Assembly: GCA_026874595.1 (NCBI GenBank)
Contig: CM049314.1
Span: forward strand, 9,294,729-9,358,728
Direction: 5' to 3'
DNA length: 64,000 nt
Source: Sipunculus nudus
Taxonomy: Eukaryota > Annelida > Sipuncula > Golfingiida > Sipunculidae
Part shown: positions 24,559 through 37,179 of the stretch, piece by piece
Layout: each line of letters begins with the position of its first letter
How positions within the stretch are numbered: the first letter of the stretch is position 1
Program-made: the position numbers and the translations under genes
Notes under the pieces: model-generated
Told to the model about the DNA's origin: nothing
The model's input: only the letters and a program-made list of their open reading frames with translations
Database searches by the model: none

Positions 24559-26712
24559 TAGCCATGCTGGTTCATTGTATATAGAAATGGAACATGAATA
24601 CACAGAAAAGACGGCACTGAAATCAATGAACCGACTTTGGTTTATATATTAAAAGTTATATTTTTTAAGTGTCATGGTAGAATAAGCTGAAACAACAGGT
24701 ATTCTCTTGATAATACTTGCCTCTTGCTCCTTCCTGCGTACGTCCGTCGGCCTTTTCTGTCCCTGGACACTCTATACGTGTTACGATGTCGCAAGAACCT
24801 TCATTCTATTTCATTTCTAATTAAGATGGCAGGCGCATCTTATGAATGTCCTGTACGCATGATCTGATTAAGTTTAATTCACATTTGATTGTTTATTTAA
24901 TGAATTTGTAAGTCTCAGTTGAAACATTTTCATATGTGTAGACCATATCTCAAAAACCATTACTCATATAAACGTCTAACGTCAGATCGCTGGGCTACTG
25001 CAAAGATTTAGCACTGTATTAGTTCCGGGTTATAAATGAATATACGTCGCCACCACCAGGTATTGCTACCGTCCACTCAAAACTGCTAGTCCCTCTAACA
25101 AACGCTAGGTGACGCTGCCGATTTAAACCAATGTTGTCTCTTAATTTTCGTCATTTGTTAAAAAAGAACCCTTAATATGGAATCCTTGTTTGTCATGGAC
25201 GAGAGATCATTCAGTCATGGCCACCAGCAGACGGCATGTTGCTTGTCATTTCGTTTCTTTATATTTGATTATACGTATAACAACCTGCTTAAATAATGAT
25301 AAGAACTTTTACTCTGTTAGATGTATCCATGTCATATAATGTCAACTGAGTCATTTTAGCGCTTCCCGTGCTTTGAAAATAGGAATATATAGGAAATAGG
25401 AAAAATAAGTACGTCTCAACAATGAGAGCACGTGGTTCCATTCTTCAGACACGCTCTTTTGTGGTGAGTCTGAGGATGAAGCTATAACATATACCCCCCC
25501 CCCCCCCCCCCCCACCAAACTACCTGCTATTGAGATTACTTAACTGGAGCTATATCATAACCATATATACACCTTTTAGTATGTATGCCAAAGAATGAGG
25601 AGACCTGCATCACCAGTGAAACCCATGATACATTATAGCATGCTTGTTTTGAAGATGGCATGTAACATTCTAAGACATTAATATAGTACACCGAAATATA
25701 AAGGTATCCCGTGATTAGTAGATATGTATTTTATATTTCAGGTAGTGAAATATTGCCTTGCCAAATAATTTTCAGTTGTGCTCAGTATGTCAAACACAAA
25801 TTCGGCCCTTTTAATGTTTTAATTTCCCTCCGTCTTTTTCTTGATGGATCGGACTGATTTTCCCCCCTTAACTGCATGTCCTTTGAGCTTACTATGCGAC
25901 AGCCTGGACAGGTGGTATAGCAAGTTAGTGATCAATAACTGGAAACACCGATACATAATGTGTATCGATAATGAATTAGATTCGATAAAGACCAGTTGAA
26001 GACAAGTTTAGTTTTATAAAAATATGACAGAGGGCGCTCCCACTTCACACAGATACACAGTAGTGGTTTCTAATAAATGGCGCTGCGATAGCCCCTTTGA
26101 AAAAAAATGTTAATTGTCACAGGATGTACGGGACAATATGAAAAATGACCAATGAGGACACGCTCGGCATCATTCCCGATAGTTCAAGACCAAAAACATG
26201 GGTGGTCAAAGAGGAGAAATCCTGACAAATGTGGATTGGAACCCCCACCAGTTGTATTTTAGATACCCAGTCAGACATTATCCACTTGAAGTTGAACCTG
26301 TTACACAATCAAATCTTATTTCCCGGTGTCCCGAAAACTTGCTGTTCTGTTGGAAAATCCGTCTGAAAAACGTTTATGTTTGCGCAAATAGGACGATCGA
26401 CGGCATTAAACAAGATATTGGCATGTGTAGATATTGTTAAAGATTTTCATTTTTTCAAAGTTTTTGGCGGTCATTTTTTTCATTACAAGTTTTTTTTCAT
26501 GTATAATTATGCTGCTGTAATATATACATACTATAGGATGCTATAAATGAAACACGACGCATGCAGGAATACTAATGATCCCAGATTACAGATAACACAG
26601 CAAAGTGACATCAATGTAAAAAGGAATAATGGTTCCATTTAGACTACAATGTCAGGAACATTCGTTTATAGCATTTTATAAACTGTTTATCGAAAATGGT
26701 TTACCCCGACGG

Positions 26713-26714
<2 letters not shown>
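24556..26714. other. Noncoding with one poly-C tract
   Basis: C20 at 25494-25513. Overlapping frames at 26117-26440 lack any recognisable domain. No gene or repeat family is supported. Confidence 0.4.

Positions 26715-26758
<44 letters not shown>
26715..26758. repeat. (AT)n microsatellite
   Basis: About 22 AT units. Confidence 0.95.
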
Positions 26759-26760
<2 letters not shown>

Positions 26761-26799
26761 GCATCTGATGAATAGGGATTGTGGGCAAAGAGCCAAAGA

Positions 26800-27130
26800 C
26801 ATTATTTCCCCACAATGCACTGGGGCCTCTTAACACACTGCGGCGCAGGTATAAAATGTAGTGAAGACGGTGTAATGTAGTCCATTAAAATATTTTGTAA
26901 GCATTGTTTTAAGGCAAATTACATGAACATGAATGTTTTGTGGTAAGGACTGCACGGAATAAGTACTATCTGGCAATATCATGCCTATGTGTAATGTAAA
27001 CATAAGGTTGAATCAGGACACATTTTGATTTTGAAGTTTGACAGTTGAGACAAGTAGTCCGCGCGTCCCACAATCACTAACTTGAAGAGGTTCGTTTTGA
27101 GTAGAAACTGCCTCTGTCGGAAGGGTCCAA
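26800..27130 (+). repeat. Dispersed repeat, family B copy (CACAATGCACTGGGG core)
   Basis: Matches 59480-59760 by eye over roughly 300 bases. The ordered shared blocks are 'cccacaatgcactgggg', 'gtgtaatgtagtcc / gaatgtaatgtagtcc', 'ttttgtggtaa', 'atgtaaaca', 'attttgaag', 'ttgagacaagt', 'gagtagaaac' and 'gtcgga'. Noncoding and class unknown. A partial inverted copy lies at 13165-13225. Confidence 0.6.
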
Positions 27131-29972
27131 ACCTTATTCTTAATTCTTTCTGATTTACAACCATTCATGGTATCTGGTTGTTCCTTCAGATGTAGTTCGA
27201 AGGGATATTTGCAGCAAGGAATTAAATTAATGAACCCTTTCTTTACTAAATGAAACCAGATAGGTGGGACAGTCGACTCACTCACATTATAAAACAGTCC
27301 AAATGCATTCTGAAGGACAAACAAGCCAATTATCCAGAAAATATAGTGTTTTATTTTATGCACAGATGGCGCCAGTTGTTCGTATAAGTGAAAAATAACA
27401 GATCAAATTAACCTGACTGCCTTAAAGCATTATTGAAAAGACAAAAATTGCTAACCTTCAGACAATACGATCTAATAATACTATATCCAAACACATGAAT
27501 GCACAATAACATGAAATCTTACTACAGTTCAAAGCCCGATTTATGTGAGCTGCTTGTCCGTCTGTTATAGGTTTTAATATCAGAAATTGGTTGGGTGTTT
27601 TGTTTTTGAAACGATCCCTGAATTTGAATATACTGCCCTATTCTATAAAAGAAAATTGCGCCGACGATATTTCCTACAACTTTCGACAATACATGTATTG
27701 GACTGAACTGGTGCTCATATTTAAATTCAGACACAATGAATACCTTTTTTTCTGTGAAAGGCTTTTGTAATATGGAATTCACAACAGTTACCCACTTTGT
27801 GTACTGGTATGTGTTGGTGCCATTTACATTTTTATGTCTTAAAGGAAAACTTTACCGTTTTTAGCTCTCAAAGCTACCGGTCATGGAAGTATGTACATGT
27901 ATAATCTTACTTTATTATAAAAAAACCGACGTTGTCTTCCTCACATATAATCCTGTCACCATGCAACTATTACGAAAATTGCCACCAATTTCTTATAATT
28001 TTTCATATAAATTTTGGAATTGGGCTGAATTTTTGAGTTTATTCTAAATCTAAAACCAGTTTTCGACCCTGTGATTATGCCTGACGAGGTAACCCATGTA
28101 TTTCCTTTTTCCTGGTTCGTCTGTAATAAAAAGTAGGACAGCTCTGGGTGTACATTTCTCATTGTTTTTATATTGATGAAAAAAGATAAATGCTTAAACC
28201 AATGATTATATCTTTTATATATCTTTTATATAAACACAAGTATGCGCAGATCATGAACATATATCAAAACAATAACTGGCTCTTTTTTTCTGTTAGTTAT
28301 AATTTCAAACTTTTGCTCGATTCGGACACATGCTTTCATTAGAAGGTCTTGTTTGTTTTGTTTTTTTGCAGCGTCTATATTTCTTTCTTTATTCATTCTA
28401 TTCTTTTTGTTCATTTTCCGTGATTTGCAAAGGGTACTGAGACAGTATGCCCCAACCCTGTCTACCTTCGAGAATATAAAAATGTAACCTTGTACCCTCA
28501 TGTATCCCTGCACGTGACCATGCAAAGGTGAGGAAAGTTAGCTCAACTAGTTCCTCAAAATTGTCATATAGATCCTAGTATCATAAGAAAAGAATGACAA
28601 AGAGTTTAAAATAAAAGGAGACGCGTTTATCGAGCGCATTTATATATATGAAATTTTTTCTTTGTTTCACATATCTTATTATTGTGAAACAAACATTGCC
28701 AAAAAGTATAAACAGCTACTTTTGAGTAAACATTATGCCTGTTACTTCTTATTAGTCTTTTTATGAAGAATAATGATCAACTATTAGAAGACATAGACTG
28801 GTGAGTGGTAACCAGAATCATAGCTGAAATTTAAACACTGTTTTAACATCATGAAATATAATATTTTACAAATCACACAACTTCATTTTTGCTTATGTGA
28901 GAACCAAAATCAAGTCAAATGGAAGTTTTGGATTAAATGAAATATTAAAATTTGCAATAATATGTGAAATTTATGATGAAGAAGGGTTAAGGATAACCGC
29001 AGTTACAAAGTTAATAATGTTAAATGCATGAGTAAAATATGCATGAGTTACAAAAGGTAGGGTTTAATCGCAATGACCGACTGTGTTTGTTTACTTTTAA
29101 TAAGTTGACTGTCTACATTCTTTGAGTGGAGCTCAACTCTGATACCTTGGAATGCTGAGCAGTAAACTTTTATGACCAAAGTGGACATAACATATTACCT
29201 CGATCCACTCCGAACGCCATTTTGTCATATCAAAGAATGTCATTTTGCATAAAAAATAGGCTCTAATTTCAATCCGTTGAGGGGAGTTATTCACAAAAAA
29301 AGTGTGACAGTTTCTTATATATAAATGAAGATTCTTTCATAAATAACGTAAATTTATAATGATAAGATAACGTAAAACAATGACCAATGATATGGCATGA
29401 TTCACTAATTTTTATGAAATTGTGAAACCCAGGTATTAAAGCATAAATTAAACAAATCGTGCAGATTTCATTATGAAATAACCAGCGGCGAATCCAAGGG
29501 AGGCGGGAGAAGTGGTGGAGGGCGGTGTTCTCAAGAGACGTTTGCTGTCCTAAGTATTTTTAAGTGCAACACTTTTATATGTTGTTTGATTTTCTGAAGC
29601 GAGAATATTCCCTGTTATTTTACACCGAAATTGCTTAAGAATTTCTGAAATTCTGAAAGAAAATTAAACAATATTCCCGCACTGAGGGAGAAGGACAACC
29701 CTCCCACGCCCACTCCGAAGGAGCAAAAGAAAATTGCAACCCTGAGACAGTAATATATTAAGATATCATATGATTACATAATTATTTCTCAAGAACCAGA
29801 ATTAAGCAGCATAATGGACACGTTTGATTTTATCAAACATTTAAATTATAAAATATGCAGTAATATGATGTTTAATATATTAACATTTTGTAAGACTAAG
29901 GTATATAAATTAAATGAAATGTCCTTAAATGTTTCGTATTGTATAACAATAATATGGCATTATTTTTATATT
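27131..29972. other. Noncoding; minus-strand cluster of open frames without identity
   Basis: Minus-strand open stretches follow one another at 28226-28525, 27956-28162, 27522-27782 and 27013-27363, the last with a hydrophobic N-terminal segment. No domain was recognised, no convincing splice chain links them, and the last overlaps repeat family B. A decayed element or chance is as likely as a gene. Confidence 0.3.
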
Positions 29973-30100
29973 TCAGTCAATGTGTCATAAAACTGACTAA
30001 AATTTGAGTCAATTTGTTAAATGCCTGCATATTTCTGTCATTTTTTAAATTGCCTGAGTGAATCAGGCATTTTGTATATTGACTGAAAATTTCAGACTGA
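29973..30100. repeat. Small foldback (inverted-repeat) element, ~128 bp
   Basis: The ends are near-inverted (TCAGTCAAT at the left; AGACTGA and ATTGACTGA at the right). Inside, AATGCCTG pairs with CAGGCATT, and GCCTGA-gtgaa-TCAGGC is a perfect 6-bp stem at 30053-30069. It could fold as a nested hairpin, as MITE-like elements do. Class unknown. Confidence 0.45.
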
Positions 30101-30117
30101 TTTAACACATTTACTGT

Positions 30118-30118
30118 A

Positions 30119-30172
<54 letters not shown>
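30118..30172. repeat. (AC)n-(AT)n compound microsatellite
   Basis: (AC)n at 30118-30132 passes directly into (AT)n at 30133-30172. Confidence 0.95.
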
Positions 30173-30175
<3 letters not shown>

Positions 30176-31929
30176 TTGGGCAGGCAAAATACGTAAATAT
30201 ATGTTGGCAGCTCTTATATATATGTAGCTGTTATCATATATTACAGATTGCCTGCGCACAATGAATGATACATGTATCATACCTCTTTTTTTTAAGTGTG
30301 TGAATAAGTGAATATATATTATAATAGGTATTCCAGTTACATTACATTGCAACCTGTGTTCTGCTAGATCTGTTATAGACTACAGAACTTGTTCATGTGG
30401 AGCTAATAAACCACTGAGGATCCCTCTGGCTCGGTGAGGGGTTCAGGACTTAACAAATGGGAAGAAGAGCTGATCCTAAGATCGTTCCTGAAGGCAAAAT
30501 GTCTCAAAGGTAAAACGGGACCCAGCATCTTGATGAGACCACACAGACACAGCTTGATGACTGTTTATCGCACCTGCTCCACAGGTAACGTGTTTTTGGA
30601 CATGGGTCATGGCCATGCACTGTGATGACTTCTACGTGCACTGTCTCAGCAGTGAACCGCAACCCGAAGATACATAAAGAACGTGTACTGACACGGGTAT
30701 ATACAGAAAACTTCAGATTTCTTGAACACATACACCGCCAAATGCAATTTGATGTGTGTGTGTGTGCGTGAGTGTGTGTGTGTGTGTGAGCGACAAAGCT
30801 ATATATTCCAGGAGAGTGTGAAGGTTCACGTCAAATATCAAGATTACACATTTAAATTATCTACACAGAGCAGTATCACCGTCATATATAAATTTCACTT
30901 TAATCTAAAAGGGATGATTTGTGATTTCAGAATATGTCCCTCTAAAATGGCTCGTCTTTTTTGACAATGTATTAATTTTTGTCAAAGAATGAGAGATGAA
31001 GGGTGTATAGTTTCTACATATTAAGCGGTCCGAAACACTTAAAAGGACCTTTTTATTTACCAGATTTATTAAATATACATGAATTATACCCCTAGAATAT
31101 CACGGTGAAAAAAAGCTTGCACCGGGCGCGACAATGACGCACAACATAGCGCGCACGCCCCTGGCGGCCGAACAATCAGATTTTTTTAAGCTTTTTTTGT
31201 TTATTCTCTTTGTTTAGGGAATTGCCGCGCTTGTGCAAGTTCGGGTTTCTGGTCACGCAGTCTTATTATGGTAAACAAAAATACGTGGACTGTGATTTTA
31301 ACCATAACAGCGTATAAAATAGGTGAACTCCAATTATTAGGCCCGTGTGCCGTGATACTTCAGCTGGAAAATGTTTATCGTAAGATAATACACATATCAT
31401 CGAAAAAAGAATATGGGGCTTTGACACTGTATGAACTATGACCTGGATACATGCTTTAAGTGGAGAAGGTAACACCAGCTGTCAGAGGTGAATAAATGAT
31501 ACCGTCATCATGTTATACATTTTCGGTAACATATAACAACTACAACGCTTACCAAAATTAAGTCCTGAGTTCTCTCCCTCAAGCGTGACATAAAACATGT
31601 CTCGCACGAGAATGGCCACACGCACATGTTTGTCTGCCTAGTGGATTATTTCACCATTTTAATAAATTTGTGGCTCACATCTGTCTAATAATGAATACAG
31701 AATAAAAGTCCGGGACGAAGACTACTAAGAGTTTTTCAAGCAGAACCAAGATCTGACCGAAGGCAATACAGTTGTTATTGCGTCACGTAGCAGTTGATTT
31801 CATAAATAGGGTATGGGGGAATTTAACAAATCTGTCTACTATTTCATTCTAGAAAGGAAGTGCTAGTTAAAAAACATATGAAAATTGGTAGAATATATCC
31901 GAACTGTGTGACTGTGATCATGTTCGTCT
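30173..31929. other. Noncoding; short (TG)n tract and a small CpG-rich patch
   Basis: A (TG)n tract interrupted by CG/AG lies at 30753-30789. A CpG-dense patch (ccgggcgcgac ... gcgcgcacgcccc) lies at 31123-31165. No gene is supported. Confidence 0.4.
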
Positions 31930-32139
31930 GTATATGACTAGACAAGTTGTGCCCTGCGCACTGTCTGTGCTATTGAAAGTTCTGTACGGGCCACTACACC
32001 GCAACAGTATTTTGTGCCGCACGCCGTCTACGGGGCGTCACGGTTCAGTGTTTGCGCGAGTCATGACCTCAGAGGTCACAATCACATACACACAGACAGC
32101 GCCACAACGGGTCCTCACCACGCCTCCCTAGATTCCAGG
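31930..32139 (+). promoter_or_regulatory. CpG-rich patch ending in a strong splice donor; possible noncoding first exon
   Basis: About 200 bases are markedly richer in CpG than the surroundings (gccgcacgccg, tacggggcgtcacgg, tttgcgcgag). The patch ends in a near-perfect donor, TTCCAG|GTGAGTA. The only long frame (from 31934) stops just before the donor, so any exon would be untranslated. It could be an alternative upstream promoter and leader for the plus-strand gene at 47.6 kb, or unrelated. No acceptor target was identified. Confidence 0.3.
32064..32078. promoter_or_regulatory. Everted AGGTCA palindrome (ER3)
   Basis: TGACCT-CAG-AGGTCA is a perfect everted repeat of the nuclear-receptor half-site with a 3-bp spacer. 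It lies inside the CpG-rich patch. Nuclear-receptor dimers are known to bind everted half-sites. Function here is inference. Confidence 0.4.
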
Positions 32140-33274
32140 TGAGTAGAAATAATGTAATTTTGCCCTCATAAACCCCCACTCCGGACATTAATCACGCCTA
32201 ATTATTCGTGACAATATCATATTTATTGACAACAAAAGGTCGGTGTTTTGTCGAAAGCTCTTGGTCTCACTATTGTGCGAGCGCCTCCATGCGTAGTACC
32301 GTGCCTATAACGATGGCCATTAGTTGAAGCGTTCCTGATAATTAAATAATAATCATCTAAATGGTTCATACTTACTTTTGTTACATAATAACATCGGTTG
32401 CAGTCCCCCCCCCCCCTTATACCAGGGGTAAACAAATAACGGTCAGTTGGGCTCACTCCGTATGGCTTACCTGGCGGTTTTAATGTGGCGCTATAAATTG
32501 AGGTCGCCCCGTGTGCAGGCATTATAAGCTCGTGTTTTGTATGTTTTGTAAATCGTAATTTGGTATTCTCCGGGTTACATTGGCTGTTGGAGCTATACGC
32601 ACTCTTTTCGGTCGAGAGGAATAGATTGTAAGATAAAATGGGCTATTGGGCTGTTTGACTAATTGTGACGCTCCTTGAAACTATATGTCACTTAGGCTTT
32701 TTATTCGGTTGGGTGCACATTTGTATTAGGCAACCAAATAGCCAGTCATTATCTAGCAAAGCGGAGACCTTAAATATCATCTGGTGTCGGAAAGCAGTTT
32801 ACACCCGTGTTATACCTGATGAAGGATAGACAATAACTCAGACATATGGAGAAAAAGTTAAAACTTAAGTTTTGAATAAATTCCACCCTTACACTGAATA
32901 CAGATATTGTAGTAATTTGGAAGGAACATGTAAGTCATCCTTAATACGCCCGAAGCGCAATCAGTGGCCCATTTTTAATTAACGATAAAGAGTATTTTTT
33001 AAAGGGAGATCATGAGAGGGCTATTTGGTTGGTATGTTTTGCATTTTAATGAAAATTAGTCACGTTTGTGTAAGAAAACTATTTATATTGCTCTTCTTGC
33101 TTAATCCGTGAAGACTTCCTTCATAATCATAAGATGTCCGCAGGCGACCTTGTTTTTATGTATTTACAAACAAATAGAAATCCTATGAAAGATGAATGCA
33201 TTTTTACATTTAATCTGGATTTCAGAACGAGTGTTTTTTTTAATATATTAAATTTATGCTTTAAGGATATTACC

Positions 33275-33275
<1 letters not shown>
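32140..33275. other. Noncoding, nothing recognised except a C12 run
   Basis: C12 at 32405-32416. No gene or repeat family was identified. Confidence 0.4.
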
Positions 33276-33308
<33 letters not shown>

Positions 33309-33327
33309 ATGAATGAATGAATGAATG
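33276..33327. repeat. (AAT)n-(GAAT)n microsatellite
   Basis: About nine AAT/ATA units pass directly into five GAAT units, immediately upstream of the large satellite. Confidence 0.9.
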
Positions 33328-33511
33328 TGTTGAAAGTCCAAATATGAACAGATATAAAAAAAAAATACTGTAATCAAAAATTGCAACTTACAGTCAGGAT
33401 ACAAAGGAGTTATATATATTTCGATTAATAAACATCCTATAAACATAAAGAGCCGATTCGTGTCCCTTGAACCTTGTGCTGATAAAATTAATTTAAGGTC
33501 GGCACAGGGTC

Positions 33512-36390
33512 TTGTGTCGACTAACATTAAGATGTTTTGACTGACATTAAGATGTGTTGACTGACAACAAGATGTGTTGACTGACATTAAGATGTTTTGA
33601 CTACCATTAAGATGTGGTAACTGACATTTTAATGTGTTGACTGACATAAAGGGGTGTTGACTGATATTAAGAAGTGTTGGCTGACATATAGTTGTGTTAA
33701 CTGCCATTATTGTGTTTTGGCTTACACAAAGATGTGAGGACTGACATTGAGGTTAGTTGACTGACATTAAGATGTGTTGACTGACATAAAGAATTGTTGA
33801 CTGACATAAAGGAGTGTTGGCAGACATATGGATATGTTGATTGACAATATGGTGTGTTGACTGACATTAAGAAGTGTTGGCTGACATAAAGATGTGTTGA
33901 TTGACAGTAAGATGTGTTGATTGACATTAAGATGTGTTGACTGACATAAAAAAAGTGTTTGCTGACATATAGATGTGTTGATAGACATCATGGTGCGTTG
34001 AATGACATTATGATGTGTTGACTGACATAAAGGTGTGTTGACTGACATTAAGATGTGTTGACTGACATTAAGATGTGTAGAATTACATTCGGGAATGATG
34101 ACCTATATTGAGGTGTGTTGACTGACATTAAGATGGGCTGGCTGCCATTAAGATTGGCTTGAGGACATTAAGATGGACTGACTGACATTAAGATGGGCTG
34201 ACTGACATTAAGATTTATGGACTGACACGAAGATGTGTCGACTGACATGAAATTGTGTTGTCTGAGAATAAGATATGTTGCCTGAGAATAAGAGGTGTTG
34301 AATGACACTAAAATGTGTTGATTGACATTAAGATGTGTTGACTGACATTAAGGTGTGTTAAATTACATTGGGGAATGTTGACCTATATTGAGGTGTGTTG
34401 ACTGACATTAAGATGGGCTGGCTGCCATTAAGATTGGCTTGGGGACATTAAGATGGACTGACTGACATTAAGATGGGCTGACTGACATTAAGATATATGG
34501 ACTGACAATAAGATGTGTCGACTGACATGAAGTTGTGTTGTCTGAGAATAAGAGGTGTTGAATGACACTAAGATGTGTTGATTGACATTAAGATGTGTTG
34601 ACTGACATTAAGATGTGTTAAATTACATTGGGGAATGTTGACCTATATTGAGGTGTGTTGACTGACATTAAGATGGGCTGGCTGCCATTAAGATGGGCTT
34701 GAGGACATTAAGATGGATTGACTGACATTAAGATGGGCTGACTGACATTAAGATTTATGGACTGACACGAAGATGTGTCGACTGACATGAAATTGTGTTG
34801 TCTGAGAATAAGATATGTTGCCTGAGAATAAGAGGTGTTGAATGACACTAAGATGTGTTGATTGACATTAAGATGTGTTGACTGACATTAAGATGTGTAA
34901 AATTACATTGGGGAATGTTGACCTATATTGAGGTGTGTTGACTGACATTAAGATGGGCTGGCTGCCATTAAGATGTGCTTGAGGACATTAAGATGGACAG
35001 ACTGACATTAAGATGGACTGACTGACATTAAGATGGGCTGACTGACATTAAGATGGGCTGGCTGCCATTAAGATGTGCTTGAGGACATTAAGATGGACAG
35101 ACTGACATTAAGATGGACTGACTGACATTAAGATGGACAGACTGACATTAAGATGGACAGACTGACATTAAGATGGGCTGACTGACATTAAGATGGACTG
35201 ACTGACATTAAGATGGGCTGACTGACATTAAGATTTATGGACTGACACGAAGATGTGTCGACTGACATGAAATTGTGTTGTCTGAGAATAAGATATGTTG
35301 CCTGAGAATAAGAGGTGTTGAATGACACTAAGATGTGTTGATTGACATTAAGATGTGTTGACTGACATTAAGATGTGTTAAATTACATTGGGGAATGTTG
35401 ACCTATATTGAGGTGTGTTGACTGACATTAAGATGGGCTGGCTGCCATTAAGATGGGCTTGAGGACATTAAGATGGACAGACTGACATTAAGATGGGCTG
35501 ACTGACATTAAGATGGGCTGACTGACATTAAGATGGGCTGGCTGCCATTAAGATGTGCTTGAGGACATTAAGATGGACAGACTGACATTAAGATGGACTG
35601 ACTGACATTAAGATGGACAGACTGACATTAAGATGGACAGACTGACATTAAGATGGGCTGACTGACATTAAGATGGGCTGGCTGCCATTAAGATGTGCTT
35701 GAGGACATTAAGATGGACAGACTGACATTAAGATGGACTGACTGACATTAAGATGGACAGACTGACATTAAGATGGACAGACTGACATTAAGATGGGCTG
35801 ACTGACATTAAGATGGACTGACTGACATTAAGATGGGCTGACTGACATTAAGATTTATGGACTGACACGAAGATGTGTCGACTGACATGAAGTTGTGTTG
35901 TCTGAGAATAAGATATGTTGCCTGAGAATAAGAGGTGTTGAATGACACTAAGATATGTTGATTGACATTAAGATGTGTTGACTGACATTAAGATGTGTTA
36001 AATTACATTGGGGAATGTTGACCTATATTGAGGTGTGTTGACTGACATTAAGTTGGGCTGGCTGCCATTAAGATGGGCTTGAGGACATTAAGATGGACTG
36101 ACTGACATTAAGATGGGCTGACTGACATTAAGATGGACTGACTGGCATTAAGATGGACTGACTGACATTAAGATGGGCTGACTGACATTAAGATTTATGG
36201 ACTGACACGAAGATGTGTCGACTGACATGAAATTGTGTTGTCTGAGAATAAGATATGTTGCCTGAGAATAAGAGGTGTTGAATGACACTAAGATGTGTTG
36301 AATGACATTAACTTATGCTGACTGGCATTAAGATGAGTTGACTGACATTAAGATGTGTTGACTGACAATAAGATGTGTTGACTGGCATTA
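33512..36390. repeat. 20-bp satellite with higher-order repeat structure (~144 monomers)
   Basis: The monomer is TTGACTGACATTAAGATGTG or variants, kept in exact 20-bp register for about 2.9 kb. From 34081 the monomers are arranged in higher-order units marked by a distinctive variant (AATTACATTGGGGAATGTTG) at 34081 (variant form), 34361, 34621, 34901, 35381 and 36001. The spacings are 280, 260, 280, 480 and 620, all multiples of 20. The basic unit has 14 monomers, and the 260-bp unit lost one by fusion of two neighbours. The 480- and 620-bp units are enlarged by extra ...GATGGACAG/GATGGGCTG monomers that the smaller units lack. The left 570 bases are more diverged and lack the higher order. 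Minus-strand frames at 33270-34048 arise because variants there avoid TAA; they are not genes. Confidence 0.97.
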
Positions 36391-36400
36391 TATATATATA

Positions 36401-36444
<44 letters not shown>
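36389..36444. repeat. (TA)n microsatellite abutting the satellite
   Basis: TA dinucleotides, slightly interrupted, start within the last satellite monomer. Confidence 0.95.
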
Positions 36445-36551
36445 GTCATGCTTACCGGCAGTATCAGATGATGGGAAATGAAAACAATACTGGTTGTAAA
36501 ATTGTGTCAGTCAAACTAAAATTCTCTAATTACCGGGTCGCATTTGGCTCG

Positions 36552-36552
<1 letters not shown>

Positions 36553-36617
<65 letters not shown>
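36553..36617. repeat. (AT)n microsatellite
   Basis: About 32 AT units, separated from the previous array by about 108 bases of unique sequence. Confidence 0.95.
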
Positions 36618-36621
<4 letters not shown>

Positions 36622-37179
36622 ACTTCTGATAACCAACTTACTATTAAGCCGAGCTTATACTAGGCTCTAATCTATGATCATACTCAGCCTGTTAACTATC
36701 TGGAATTTTACAGTGTGTGTATTTTGTCATGTTAACACTGGTATACCGTGTCGTCTCAGCCTGAAGAGAGAAACAAGTGTTAATGTAGTCACACGTCATG
36801 GTTAAATGTATCCAACGATGCAAAAGAGAATATACATGTAACACGTAAGACAGGCTACACTTAGTGTGACAGTGAATTTTTTGCGTGTTCATTTTTTATG
36901 AACTGCCACTTATTCAAATACACCCCTCTTTGTATTTCAAATAAAGTAATCAGGCTTTCAACCCGGTGTGTTCTGACTGACAATACAAATGGCTTATGGC
37001 ATGTTTTGTTTATAGCATACTTTTTAAAAAAAGCCATCCCCGTAGGACAGATCGAGAGGCTTATAACGGTTGATACATTTATTTCTGTGTTCATATTTGG
37101 GTTAAAAAATGAGGATGGACTTGCTGAAATCCTAAAGAGTGCAAAACCATCGATTTCTTGTTTTTTTGTCTCCCGCCGT
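36618..37179. other. Noncoding, nothing recognised
   Basis: Long frames are open on both strands (36861-37268 minus; 36898-37275 plus). They run into the repeat at 37180, are mutually overlapping, and show no domain. Confidence 0.35.

Noticed and set aside
24201-24652. Tyr/Ile-alternating frames on both strands
   Set aside because: Translations of (TA)n microsatellites.
33270-34048. Overlapping minus-strand frames with 20-residue periodic NVSQ/STHLN-type repeats
   Set aside because: They are translations of the 20-bp satellite, open only where monomer variants happen to avoid TAA. There is no start context, splice site or family match.
33512-36390. CRISPR-like array
   Set aside because: The repeats are contiguous 20-mers without unique spacers, in eukaryotic-type DNA. 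It is a satellite.
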